This document shows positions 50,620 through 61,325 of a DNA stretch of 64,000 nt, piece after piece (position 1 is the stretch's first letter; the number at the start of each line of letters is the position of its first letter). The translations under genes and the position numbers were made by a program. The stretch comes from Takifugu bimaculatus. Its lineage: Eukaryota > Chordata > Actinopteri > Tetraodontiformes > Tetraodontidae. Below the pieces are notes generated by a model that ran no database searches, was not told the origin of the DNA, and saw only the letters and a list, made by a program, of their open reading frames with translations. The stretch covers positions 9,767,418-9,831,417 of the forward strand of contig CP034975.1 of assembly GCA_004026145.2 (NCBI GenBank), read 5' to 3'.

Positions 50620-52000
50620 TCTTTGCTCTCTTTTGGCATTGATGCCATTGTGGCTCTGTGATTGGGAGCTGTCCATCACTTGCTGGTGAACTGGCAGTGT
50701 ACTTAAGAAAGTGCACGTGGGACAAAAGGAGATGGCAGGAGTGTGGCAGGCCCCCTCAATGGAGGGAGGGAAGGCAATTAGCCACCGCCTTGTCGGACCT
50801 CTTTTACTTGTCAAACCGAAGCCCCCGTGTTATTGTCCGGGCTGTGTAAGGGACATTCCCAGGGCTTTGTTTTGGCTTTAAGGGCCTTGGGACTCCTTGC
50901 TGCAGGCCAGGGGAAGAGCGGCGTCCCATCAGTGACAGACAGCCAGAGCGAATACAGCAGAAAAGAGGAAGAAGAAAAAAATACAGTCATGGTGTGTTTA
51001 GAAAAGGGGCTCTTATTTAACTACTGCGAACTTTTAAATTTGATTTTTTTTTATCTGCATTTAATTTTATTTTTTTTAGCCGAAAAACAGTTAATTCTGA
51101 TCAGTTATTTCCTTTTCTTCTTATATTATCTGCTTCAAAATAAATGAAAGTGGTACTGGTTTGACATGGGCACTATAAATATTTAATTTGTCAGGGTAAT
51201 TATCGGGGTCCAGGTTGTTAAAAAAAAAAAAAACACAACCGTGCTAATTTTATAGGATGTTAAAAATAAAAATAAATCCGATGCCAAAACTGGAAAATAT
51301 TTATTTAATCTAAGTTTTGAAATCTGCATTTATTGCCCATTCTTTAATTTGAAAATAATAATTAAAAAAAGATAATAGTTCAGGTGGAAATGAAGAGGGT
51401 TTTTTTTACTAGCTATTTAAAAAAATTAAAGACATTTTTGGAAAATGCTTCATTTATTATTATCTAAAAATAAGACGGTGAATGTTTGATGAAATTCCCG
51501 AGCGTTCCAGCTTGTCTGTAGGTGTGTGTGCGCGCACGGACAGGCAGCAGATCAGTGGAATTTGCACACGCCTGTTGGAGGAAGTCGTGACCGTGCAAAG
51601 CCTGTCGTTTGACTTCGCTCTTCGCACGTATAATAGATTTGAAGGCGAAATAGTTGCAGAGAGAACAGCGGGGAGTTGAGGATGGCGAGGAGGGGCTTGA
51701 GGCCTTGTTCACATGAACCTTGAATGGAGACGGAATCGGGGGGGGTGGGAGTTAAGAGAAGAATTGTTCTCCGCTCTAAGGTATTGTTCAAAAAAATGCG
51801 CGAGGGAGGGGAGGGGACACAAAAAGGAGTGCGGCGAAAGGTGCGTGTCAGAGTGAAGACTTTCTCTCCCTCTCCTTTTGGTTTACCCCCCTCGCAAAGT
51901 GGGTATGAAGAGGGGACTGTCAGCATCACAAAGGTAAAGTGACTGTTGGCCACACTTTGCTGAGCCTGCCCTCCTTTTGTGTGTGTTCTTGTGTCCTGTT

Positions 52001-52070
52001 GCCTTTCTTTTTCTTCTCTCTCGCTCTATCTCGCTCTCTCTCTCTCCCTCCTCTTTGTCTCCATCTCTCA
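52001..52070. repeat. Pyrimidine-rich (CT)n tract
   Basis: About 70 bases of mostly CT units with isolated G or A bases. Short CA (about 52150-52170) and GT (about 52231-52252) runs follow within 200 bp. Confidence 0.8.
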
Positions 52071-54012
52071 CCCCGCTCACTTTACCTTGTAGCCAAAGCG
52101 TTTCAAGCTGCCAGTTGGTCTCTGGGCATCCTGGAGGCACAGCAGAGCCCACACACACATACACACACATACCCTGAGAAGCACATACAGAACCAACGTC
52201 CAGCAGGGATTTGGGTAATAACTGATTTTGTAAGTGTGTGTGTGTGTGTGTTTGTGAGTTCATATATATTTTTTGCTCGTAGGTAGAGCTGTGCAGTTCT
52301 GAACATCTGCTCCGAGTAATTTCTCCTTCTCTGTATGAATCACTCGTACTTATTGTCATCGGCGTAAAAACTTTGACCTAGAAAGAAGAGGAGTCCGCGG
52401 GGCCTGCTGTGGTTAGATTGGAGGATTGATTTAACCATTTTAAATTGAAGACTATGGCGACTGCGTACCAGAAACTAGACCTCAGAGAACCTGGGCAACA
52501 ATGATTAGCAGGGCCAGGTGCAGAGACAGGAGGGGATGGTGAGCCCACACGTACGCCACGAAAAAGTCGCGCACAGTGAAGGAAACAGACAAAGAAGGTG
52601 GAGAAGCGGCCAAGAGAAGCAAAAGATCTTCTCCCTAGTGTAGAGAGAGAAGGAGAATCTGGAGGTGGAAGGAGGAGGAGACGGGGGCAAGGGTGGGACC
52701 GCAGGGGTCACGTACCCGTGGAATCAAGCTGCAGCCCGGGCTGGAGGAGATGGGAGCCAAGTTAGGAGTTCTGGGCCCCTGGCTTTCTCTCCTCCAGCAG
52801 GTGGCCCGCTGGCCCCTCAGTCTGAGCAGCTGGGTGAGTAACTGCACGGCTACCTCTCGTCTTCTCTGTTTCTCTCACTCTGACAGGTTGTTGTTAGGGT
52901 GGAGGGAGCAGATATTTGGACGGCGAGAGCTTCGGACATCTGATAAAACAATCTCCTCTCTGGAAAAGTTTTGTTTACGTGTGTGCAGCACCTAAAAGCC
53001 TGAGAGGCCTGAATAATAAATGTCATAACTGCACTTGCAGATTGATTTTTAAGATTCAGTACCCCCCCCAAAAAAAAAGAGATTCTCTGGAGAGGGAAAT
53101 AATTTACTCAACAAAACAGGACTTGATGGGGCTTGTGTCTTAAAATGTTAAATAAGATTTCAATAACCTGCACGATATTAACATAGTCCTTTGTTAATGT
53201 CGACGTCCTATTCAAATTCGTAATCGCTCGGCTTTCAGATATAATTCTGGGGGGCTGATTGCATTTCAAAAGGCAGAATTCAGTCTGGCTCTTAACGCTG
53301 TTACACAATATCACCTCTTGGAGAAGCCCCTTTAACTCAGGTATGAGAGCTCAAGAGGGTGTTTACGCGTTCCTTAAGAGGCGATTTGTCGAATACAGAA
53401 TACAACAGTTGCCGCCAAACAGCACTTCATATTTAAACTATTTGTGCGCGCCGTCGTATTTATCCCTGACATATCCGCAATGTGTCCTTTCTTCCATTCT
53501 ATTTGATGTGCCGACTATCAAAGATGGGAAGCGAAAATAAACGGTGACGGAACGACTTGAGTGCCAGCGAAGAGAGCAGTAGGATGGGGAGCAAAGGCTC
53601 TGGCCCACATAATATTTTTGTTCCTCGCTGTGATCAAGCAGTCGGCGTGTCACTGCAGCAAAGTGAATAGATTAACTTTTAAATATACTGTGGTCTCAGG
53701 AGCCCCTAGCCCTCAGAGATGCATCTTCACTGCAAGAGAAAACTGATCAACACCTCCATATCTGCTTTTAAAATCCCTTCGCTCCTCCTCCATAATTCCC
53801 AGGTTCTCTATATTGTGCTAATGATTAACCAAGAAATATTAATTCTGAAATATAGCAGGTTTTTTAAAAAAAATCATGGCATGCTGGAGGATCTGGGCTC
53901 TGATAAGCCTTTAATTTGTCAGAGAATTTCATATTCCATCAACGTTAATCTCTGAGCATTCCTTTAGATTGTCGGGTGGAATCCGAAGGATAGATTTTTC
54001 TACGGGCTACTA

Positions 54013-54042
54013 ATATGTGTGTGTGTGTGTGTGTATGTGTGA
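54013..54042. repeat. Short (GT)n microsatellite
   Basis: About 28 bases of GT units with one GTAT interruption. Confidence 0.8.
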
Positions 54043-54897
54043 GCGCGCAGGTTTGGTACGGTATCAGCTCCACGTAGAGACGAGGCTCTTTAGCCTGAAG
54101 GGGGCACTCTGCTCCCCTTATAGGGGAAAAAAAACAGTTGTGGGTATAAACACATTTCAACAAGTCGGAATGGAAATGGTATGGGATGATTGACTGAGCC
54201 GGCTTCGGGGCAATTGATGTTTTCGCTCAAATCAACGCGCACATGCGAATACGTGTGCACAGCTTATGACGCTTTCTCTAGTGGTTGTGTAGAGTTTATT
54301 TATTTATTTATTTTTTGATGTGCCTTGGATGTGGGCCACTTGCATGCTCCGGCAGATTTTTCTGCTTGCTGTGGAATTTGGAGGTCTGAGAGGGACCCTC
54401 CATCCATCACCGCACTGTCATCCCCATGTCTTGCTCCTCTGTTGCTGGCTTCCCTTCCCCTGCCCTGGCCTCACTACAGCTCATTAGCACCCCGCGAGCT
54501 GTTGTGACAACTCATCATATCATGACATAAAGCAGAGAGACGGAGACTCCAGCCCTCACACCCAGCCGCCCCCTGGGGCCACAAGGTCACCACCTTTACA
54601 TTTAGGGCTCAAATTGGCCCTGCGAGGTGCCACCAAGCGGAAATGCAAGGCCAACAGCTTTTTCCTGTCCGGCCTCCACCTCTCTGTCTCCCCCTCCAGC
54701 TTTGTTTCACTCTGTCCTGCTGTCACCTTCTCAACCCCTCAGCTGCCTCCTCACCCCCTGACACCCCCCCACATTCTCTCCAGAGATGTTTCAAAACCTC
54801 CTTTATTTGTCCAAGTCCCAAACACTTCTCTTACCAGTTAATATAGAAAACATTTTACTTTGAAGACATGCTGGTTGATGACAAGATTGTGGTTTTC

Positions 54898-54922
54898 AAA
54901 TATATATATGTATATATATGTA
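54898..54922. repeat. (TA)n repeat
   Basis: Two blocks of alternating TA are joined by TG. This is a low-melting, hairpin-prone stretch. Confidence 0.8.
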
Positions 54923-56987
54923 GACAAATTGGTGTAAAAGTATTGCAGACAATAGGCCTTTTTTTAACTGTGACGCTATCGATGCATAGAAGAGGTGGGA
55001 AAGAATAGAGCCGAGACAATACTAACAACTTCGTCAGAGGAGCCAAATGTTCCGTTTGTGTCTGCTCTTCTTAAATGTGCTGCCTGCACTTCACAGCGCT
55101 GGCCTTTCACAGCAGCAGGCGCCGTATGTGTCCTGGATACGGAAGGAGTCAATGTGCTGCTTATTGATGTTTGTGCTCTGAGATTCTTCTGCGGGGTCTT
55201 ATGAATGCAAAGTTTCTTTTTTCGGCTTGAGCATCACAGCCGTGACTACAGAGGAGTTTTTCTTCTATATTTGTTTGTTGTAATGACGGAGGTGGTGGGA
55301 AGGATGCAAACCAGTGGGGGTGTCAGGGCAGGAAGTGTTCTTTATTTTCCCCTGGCTTTTGTAAAGAGCCGAGCCTCCCACGTTGCGTGCTTTTGTTTCT
55401 CCTAATCTCTGTGGGGTCCGCGTGGCTTAAGAGCGTCATGTAGAACTACCCCTGGACTTGTATTGTCCCACGTCGGGCACGGGGGTGGGACAGGTGCTGG
55501 CCTTTCTTTTTGTGGGGACCACCAGGTCCTGCCTTGACATCAATGGGACACAAAATGGATCTGCTGCAAATGTCTTCAGAAGGCTTGTTAAAATGAGTAG
55601 AAGGAAAAGCAGGTAAATCTGAAGACGACATTGGCGAAAACATCAGGTTTACTAAGATATCTTATTTTCGTCATGTTTGTTTCACATTCAGCCAGTTTCT
55701 GTTGGGTGGCTGGCTCTACCCAGTGGTAAATAAATAACTGCTTGGAAAATGTCAATATTATTTCCACCTCTGAAACCGCTCAGCTAGGCCACTTATGAAG
55801 TTCTCCAGAGACTTGAAAGTGGTAGTTGGCGGGAGCAATGCTAATCAATTTTATATTGCTCGATCTGAAGTCGGTAACCAAATCTTATATGGATACAGCA
55901 AAGTTTTGGCCACATCGCCTCCTTTGAGTCCTGAAGGTTCCCGTTTGCCTCGCTTTCGAGGTTGGATGGACACTTTTCAACCGCAAGTGACTGATGTAAA
56001 TCAGCTGCCTTCGAGCTCTGTCTGTCATCCCCTCCCTCTCTCAGCCACATGCACCCTGTGTGACGCCCTCCGTCTAAATGTGGACTCAGTGGTTGGACAT
56101 TTTGAACTGTCTTCTGAATGGCTGAGGCCCCTGGACAAAAGAATTCTTTTAAATGGTCACTAAAGCTTCTCAGCACCAAGAGATGAAGGATTGACAACAT
56201 TCTTTCACATCATTACCCCAGGGAGGAGCGAGGAGTTATGGAGGAGGAGGTTAGGAGGTGAAGATAGCAGTGGGACAAGAGAGGGTTGGAAGACAGAGCC
56301 ACCTTCTAGCATTCAGCTGCAGACTCATCAATTGTCACAACCCCCCCATCTAAATCCTCAGTGTTTTTTGTTTTTTACACCCGTTCTTTTTTCTTTCTTT
56401 TTTTTGCATCTATTCTACATGTGCTGCTCAGATTGGGAGCCTCCACGCAGCGAGGAGGTTTATGTTTCTTTTTAATGAATCCCTTTCCACCCACCCCCTA
56501 CACGCAAACACACATACGCCCCTCCTCAACCCCGCTCTCCTCCTCGCCTCCGTAGCCTTTTCAGCTCAGGGCTGTGAATGAGTCCCAAGAGTCTCTCTGC
56601 CTCCCTGGAGTTCTGCTGGGGTTCATTAATCTTTCATTGGGACCACGGCAATAGGGAATGCCCCCCACCCCCTCCAGTTCCCCACTAGCGCCAATGCTGG
56701 ATTTAGGTCTAGGTGGCCAAGCTTGCGCGAGGCCGTACAGATGGACAAATTCAAGTGCACTGTGGCTTTTTAGCAAGTGTCTCTAAATGGACCGTCAGTG
56801 TATTTGGCCTGAACTCACAAAGATAATTAGCTTGTAGCATTTGTCCTGCACTACCTCCAAGGCTTTTTATTTGTTTTGCCAATGAGCATTGGGCAACAAC
56901 TCAGGTTTGCCCCCCCCACCACCAATGTCTAGTCTCATTTATGTTAAGTCTATCACAGTGCTCCACATGTGTGTGTGTGTGAGTATA

Positions 56988-57023
56988 TATATGTATACAC
57001 TTTTTTTTAAGTGTATACATATA
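56988..57023. repeat. Perfect 15-bp hairpin with T6 loop
   Basis: TATATGTATACACTT at 56988-57002 and AAGTGTATACATATA at 57009-57023 are exact reverse complements around six T. It follows a GT/TA microsatellite at about 56968-56990, and the arm sequence resembles that repeat, so it may have arisen from it. It lies about 940 bp upstream of exon B in the transcribed strand. Confidence 0.88.
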
Positions 57024-57965
57024 AGTCACTAATGAGGGTGTATGGCCTATGAGAAAGATTGAGTGTACACTCACATTGGTGTGCCCCCCCCAAACATATC
57101 AAGCATGTTATGATAAGCCTGATTAGTGCTGCTTCTTTGACTGCCGAGGGCAGGATAAGGACGTGTGGGTAAAGAGGCGAGAGCAGCCTCTTCCACCAGC
57201 ATAATCGACAGCGCTGCTCTAATCTGGTTATCTTGTGGTCGGGGGACTGCTCGTGTGTTAGTGTCTGTCTCTGGCCTGATGAGACAGGCTGAGCTCCGGT
57301 TAACACAAGGGGCCCACGGCAGCACACCCCTAAAGCTCCACTGTAATCTTTGGGTAATTGAAAAAAAGGGGGCCTGCACCACTTAGGCACACAAAGAGAA
57401 GATTACATAGCTAAAACTAATTTGGCAAAAATGCAGAAATGGATTTTCAGACCCTCCTCCTCTCTTCTAACCCTTTTATCACAATACACCCCTACCCTTC
57501 ATGAACTGGACCCTGAGGGGAATAGATGAGGCAAAGGGGAGAACAGGAGGGGGGCGGCCGAGACGAGCGGGAGCTGGCTGGAGCTGCTAATGGCTCTGGA
57601 TTTGCACGCGCAGCCTTGATTTTGTGGTTTACACATGATCGATTACTTCACTGCAGCTGCGGTTAAAAAAGTGCCTCATCACACATCAGGCCCAAATGTG
57701 AGCTGGCACCCCTCAAAGCCATGTAGATTGGGTTACCAGATTCCAGAGTGACACCACAGAAGTGTTTTTAATTACAAACCACATTATTTTCACTGCGGCT
57801 TGGTGGTTTGGCACCTCAAGGATACCCAGAATTCTGTAGCTCCTGTTTCCAAGTGCCTGCAGACCAAGCTGTAATTGTGTGGCAAGAGCCTTAAAGACCC
57901 CTTCACTTGGATGTTAATACTTCGACCATTTTGTTTCCCCTTTCTTGTCTTCCTCTTTCTCTCAG

Positions 57966-58098
57966 TCTAATAAGGTTCCAGTGGTACAGCACCCTCACCA
58001 TGTGCACCCTCTCACACCTCTGATCACCTACAGCAATGAGCACTTCACACCGGGGAACCCCCCACCTCACCTACAGACAGACGTGGATCCCAAAACAG
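57966..58098 (+). CDS. tcf7l2: tcf7l2 exon B (SNKVPVVQHPHHVHPLTPL...), 133 nt
   Basis: The exon encodes 44 residues plus the first base of a glycine codon. It starts SNKVPVVQHPHHVHPLTPL, continues LITYSNEHFTPGNPPPHL and ends DVDPKT-G. It is near-identical to vertebrate TCF7L2 as I remember it, with QT where human has PA before DVDPKTG. This is part of the central context-dependent regulatory region that TLE/Groucho co-repressors contact. Boundaries: acceptor TTTCTCTCAG before TCT, donor ACAG|GTAAAA. Entry is phase 0, exit phase 1, matching exon C. The intron that follows is 2,032 bp. Confidence 0.97.
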
Positions 58099-59040
58099 GT
58101 AAAACTGTCATTTCACTCCTTTAGAGTTTGAATTTCTCATTCAAAGTCGAGCACACGTGCTACTGGATGCTACAAACAGTGATAGAAGTGGGTTTTTTAT
58201 AATATGTCAGAAACTTCTGAGCACATTTCTGAAAACAAGTTGTGCAACCTTAGATGAGCTGTGTCACCTCTTTGCACTGATGGGCGTGTAAATGTTTTAT
58301 TATGCCTTACTGCCACAGCTCAGATATGCTCGGATATTAAGAGATATGTACGTCTAGATGGCGTCTGTCTGTCTGCAGGAACCTTGTAAGCACACAAGAT
58401 TAGATACCACAATATGGTGCTCGTGATTGAATAGCAGCTGTTGGGTAAGAGTGGCTGTATTGTTCACTTAAGTCCTATTTAAACTTGATAAAACATGCAT
58501 TGCTTATATTGCCACCTCAGAACCAGTGACAAACTACAGCACATTTGTGCTCACGCGCTGCTGATTGATTTAGCTAACATGGTAAAAAAAAAAAAACCAC
58601 AGTTTGGCATCAGGGGCGAAACAAAAATTTGGAGGAAAAAAAAGGAATTTAACAAACAACTACGGCTGCTCGTGATGTCGGTTTGCTGAGGCTCAAAACA
58701 ATTCAGGCTCTGTGGTTGGACTTCCAAATACCACAGATCAGGAAAGGCACAGGAGGCCTCATGGCTGTCTGCAATGATGACTGTGCTTGAGGACACAGAA
58801 AAGGGGAGGCATAGGGTCCTTGAGTGCGCAAGTTCTTCATCTTCTCGGCAATTCTATTGAACTCCAAGATCATCTTGACCCAGCACTCTATTTTGTCAGC
58901 CATCATTCAGCCTAGCTTTTTCAGCTTGATGTGTTTTCAGTGTGAGGAATAATTTCATGGTTTCCATTGGTTTTTGCTGTATTTAATCGTTTAGGTAAGA
59001 ATGCTGGTCTTTGCAAAGGGAGAAATAATGTGCCAGCTGC

Positions 59041-59110
59041 TGTTTAATGCAGTGCTTAATGGGGCTGCTTAATTGGGCTCAGTGTTTAATTAATTAATGA
59101 GCTTTATTAG
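59041..59110. promoter_or_regulatory. Homeodomain-motif cluster, candidate enhancer
   Basis: Within 70 bases there are repeated TTAAT cores: GTTTAATGC, GCTTAATGG, GCTTAATTGG and TTTAATTAATTAATGAG. Homeodomain proteins bind TAAT cores, and paired TAAT sites are typical of developmental enhancers. The element is intronic, about 0.95 kb after exon B. Function is inferred from motif density only. Confidence 0.35.
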
Positions 59111-59417
59111 TTCTTCAGTGCTGAGTGCTGATGGGATAATGTTTCCTTTTTAATAAACCCGGCCTTTGTTAAAACACTGCGCTACAGTCCCGAAAATTGC
59201 CAGACAGCATTTTGTCTGTCGGTATTAGAATCTCTCTCAAAAGTCCAGGATTTATCCTGGATCGACTGCAGACCTTGGGTGTAACTATTAATACGGGCCA
59301 AAATCTGATCCATGAAGTTATCTAGCTGTAATTCAGCCATATTGGCGCAGGTATCAGCAACAGATGCACAGACAGCCAGATGTGAATTTCTAACACACAG
59401 CTGCCACCTCCCCCCCC

Positions 59418-59452
59418 CACACACACACACACAAACACGAACACACACACAC
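59418..59452. repeat. (CA)n microsatellite
   Basis: About 35 bases of CA units with AA and GA interruptions, following a C-run. Confidence 0.9.
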
Positions 59453-59906
59453 CTTCTTAGCTTGAATTCTTTAAACCATTTACACAACACCAAAAGTCTA
59501 TTAGGCCTGGGGGATGACAAAGAACCATATAATTTATATAAAATCGAAGTGTCAGTAACAAGCCAAAACCCAAACACACAGATCGTACTTCAACAGTACA
59601 TTTTCAGCCAACGATCGCACTGCTCCTTTAGGTTTATTTCTGTAAGGCAGGTGGCATTTCATTTCCATAGCCAATATTCAGGATAAATCAGAGAGAATCA
59701 ACCTTGTAGTCGCGTATAAGCAGCCCTCTGATCACATTGAAGGGTTTAATTATATCGCTGTGTTTTGTTAACTTCTAAACCCTCGTCATTTTATATCATT
59801 AGAGCTGAATCAGTAGACAAATGCGACAAGAATCACGTTGGTGTTTTCTCCTCACCTCTCTCGCCTCTGCCTCTTCTAACACATTGTGCCGCCGCCGCCT
59901 CAAAGG

Positions 59907-59915
59907 CCTTTGATC
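59907..59915 (+). promoter_or_regulatory. TCF/LEF-type binding site (CCTTTGATC)
   Basis: This matches the TCF/LEF HMG-box consensus core CTTTGAT with favourable flanks. It overlaps the palindrome CAAAGGCCTTTG at 59901-59912. It is one of four such sites in the last 4.1 kb of the window, two of them matching nine or more positions. Autoregulation is inferred. Confidence 0.4.
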
Positions 59916-60130
59916 AGGAAGTGTGATTTAGAACTGTGTACATGCGAGCAACAAGCCCTCATCCTCCTCCTCTTCCTCCCATCTGCACTCCTGTGATGTT
60001 TTCCCCATTCAGATGTGTGAATGTCTCTGCAAAGAATGAATTCGGCGCTAACAAAGATTCGGTTCTCGCTCTCGCCTCTGTCATCATGTCCGTCCACCTC
60101 CTCTGTACTCTTGTCATCTTTCTTCCACAG

Positions 60131-60233
60131 GAATTCCAAGGCCTCCACATCCTCCAGATATATCTCCTTATTACCCACTGTCACCAGGCACTGTCGGCCA
60201 AATCCCCCATCCGTTAGGATGGCTAGTACCACA
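60131..60233 (+). CDS. tcf7l2: tcf7l2 exon C (IPRPPHPPDISPYYPLSP...GWLVP), 103 nt
   Basis: Two bases complete the glycine begun in exon B. They are followed by IPRPPHPPDISPYYPLSPG and TVGQIPHPLGWLVP; the last CA is the start of a glutamine codon finished by exon D. The peptide is essentially invariant among vertebrate TCF7L2 proteins. Boundaries: acceptor TTCCACAG before GAATTCC, donor CACA|GTAAGC. The exon end carries the LVPQ motif, whose inclusion is regulated by alternative splicing in mammals and affects target-promoter use. The mammalian short form uses a donor 12 nt upstream; here that position (60222-60223) reads GC instead of GT. A minus-strand open frame at 59900-60361 overlies this exon and is a shadow. 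Confidence 0.97.
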
Positions 60234-60639
60234 GTAAGCAGATACATTTTTACCACTCCTTTTGTCTTAAAGGTGTTAAGAAAAGGACTGAGCATCAGCC
60301 AAATATTGCTCCTTTGTTTTGGTTTTATAGTTGAATGGATGCGTTGTGCAATTTTATGCAAGAAATGGTAGCCGTCTGCCTCCTCGCGGTCCTCTCAGAC
60401 GACCCTGATACATGAACCTCCTGCCAAGCCATCGCTTTTGGGGCTCAGCAGCCCAACGATGGCTTCCCCAGGCTCTCGCCAACCACAACTTACTTTGTGG
60501 CATATACTATTTTGCATGTCTGCGTCTGGTCCAATTAGAGCAATGAACTGTGATTGCCTGTATTTTACCCATAATTCCACAAGGGGTCTTTCCCTTGGTA
60601 ACTCTTGTCAACACTTGTTAATATGACAAAAGGCTACAA

Positions 60640-61060
60640 ATTAAGCTCTGTTAATTTAATGTTTTCTCACCGCGATCTAAATACCGAGAGAGGCCCTGAG
60701 CACAGCCATGGCGCCCTTTGATTTGCTGCACTTTATTTTGGTATAAATTTACATTCATTATTGTTTGTCTTTGAATGTGTAGACCTCAATTAGCGTGATG
60801 GCTCCATTAAAGAGACCCGCGCTTCGTCTTTAATTATCACAACAAAACACCTAGTTCCAGCTTGGGGAGGAACAGGGCCCCACTCTGTCGACACCGAGTG
60901 AAGGGTTATGAAATTTAATTAGCCATAGCTATCAAGATTTGTGCCATTCAAATTGTTTGGAGTTTTCCTCCCTTTGATCCGCGCTCTGCAATCCCCTAGA
61001 TTTTTGTCCTGATCAAATGAGAATAAAGAGACCCACAGTAGGGAGAAGAGAGACAGAAGG
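60640..61060. promoter_or_regulatory. Candidate conserved intronic enhancer
   Basis: This is a non-repetitive stretch with multiple homeodomain-type motifs (TTAATTTAATG, CTCAATTAGCG, TTTAATTATC, TTTAATTAGCC) and two TCF/LEF-type sites. It fills nearly half of a short intron between two highly conserved exons. That it is under constraint is inferred from composition and was not measured. Confidence 0.35.
60971..60980 (+). promoter_or_regulatory. TCF/LEF-type binding site (CCTTTGATCC)
   Basis: A full match to the CCTTTGATC type of Wnt-response element, 150 bp upstream of exon D. The nearest similar site is at 60715-60722, on the same strand. Confidence 0.4.
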
Positions 61061-61130
61061 CTTTTACCTCTCTTCCATCAGCCTTGCTCCTTTACCTATG
61101 TGTCTTTCTTCTTTCCATCCTCTTTTCTAG

Positions 61131-61217
61131 GCAAGGTCAACCTGTTTATCCAATCACAACAGGGGGATTTAGACACCCCTACCCCACTGCGCTCACTGTC
61201 AACGCATCCATGTCAAG
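61131..61217 (+). CDS. tcf7l2: tcf7l2 exon D (QGQPVYPITTGGFRHPYPTAL...), 87 nt
   Basis: The first G completes the glutamine codon from exon C. It is followed by QGQPVYPITTGG, FRHPYPTALTVNASMS and AG, the first two bases of the next codon. The downstream exon therefore decides whether this reads Arg (plain form) or Ser (start of the SxxSS-type insert known from mammals). Boundaries: acceptor CTTTTCTAG before GCAAGG, donor TCAAG|GTGAGT. The segment belongs to the proline- and glycine-rich region leading to the HMG box. Entry is phase 1 and exit phase 2. The next exon is beyond the window. Confidence 0.97.
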
Positions 61218-61238
61218 GTGAGTTGAGCATTAGGAAAT

Positions 61239-61325
61239 ACACACACGCACACACACACAATTGCATGTTTTCTATTGGAGGTGATGGCAAAGCACAGTCA
61301 ACACACACTCGCGCGCGCACACACA
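61239..61325. repeat. Two (CA)n runs, the second led by (CG)n
   Basis: CA runs at 61239-61260 and 61301-61325; the second starts with GCGCGCGC. They begin 22 bp after the exon D donor and lie in the transcribed strand. CA repeats just downstream of a donor can be bound by hnRNP L in pre-mRNA, so an effect on exon D splicing is conceivable but unproven. Confidence 0.8.

Larger units (their letters stand above)
22672..57965 (+). other. tcf7l2: Large tcf7l2 intron between exons A and B (35.3 kb)
   Basis: The intron starts GTAAGT and ends with the pyrimidine tract TTCCTCTTTCTCTCAG. Splicing removes it without changing phase (0/0). It would be intron 5 in the 17-exon human numbering as I recall it. 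In mouse an internal promoter in that intron is reported to drive dominant-negative Tcf7l2 under Vax2 control (Vacik and colleagues, from memory). A CpG-rich candidate for the equivalent is annotated at 45851-49909. Other contents are listed as separate entries. Confidence 0.9.
49910..57965. other. Large intron, last part, no gene recognised
   Basis: The stretch 49980-51480 is very AT-rich with many A and T runs and short TAAT motifs. A pyrimidine-rich tract and several short CA/GT runs follow between 52000 and 52260. The interval 54300-57900 has mixed composition with one perfect hairpin at 56988-57023. The 122-codon open frame at 55795-56163 shows no domain, and its boundaries do not look like splice sites. 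The last 60 bases hold the pyrimidine tract and CAG acceptor of exon B. Confidence 0.55.
58099..60130 (+). other. tcf7l2: Intron between exons B and C (2,032 bp)
   Basis: It runs from GTAAAA to CTTCCACAG. It contains a cluster of TTAAT-type homeodomain motifs at 59041-59110, a CA repeat at 59418-59452 and a TCF/LEF-type site CCTTTGATC at 59907-59915. A minus-strand open frame at 59182-59577 contains a coding-looking stretch but no recognised domain; it crosses the CA repeat and is probably chance. Confidence 0.85.
60234..61130 (+). other. tcf7l2: Intron between exons C and D (897 bp)
   Basis: It runs from GTAAGC to a long pyrimidine tract and TTTTCTAG. The stretch from about 60640 to 61060 is repeat-free and rich in TTAAT/ATTAG homeodomain cores. 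It contains two TCF/LEF-type sites, CCTTTGAT at 60715-60722 and CCTTTGATCC at 60971-60980. The small size and motif content suggest that regulatory sequence fills much of this intron. Confidence 0.85.

Noticed and set aside
55795..56163. 122-codon open frame on the + strand
   Set aside because: No homology recognised, no flanking splice sites and no conserved motif.
59900..60361. 153-codon minus-strand open frame over exon C
   Set aside because: Antisense shadow of a conserved tcf7l2 exon. The sense frame matches TCF7L2 precisely with correct splice sites.
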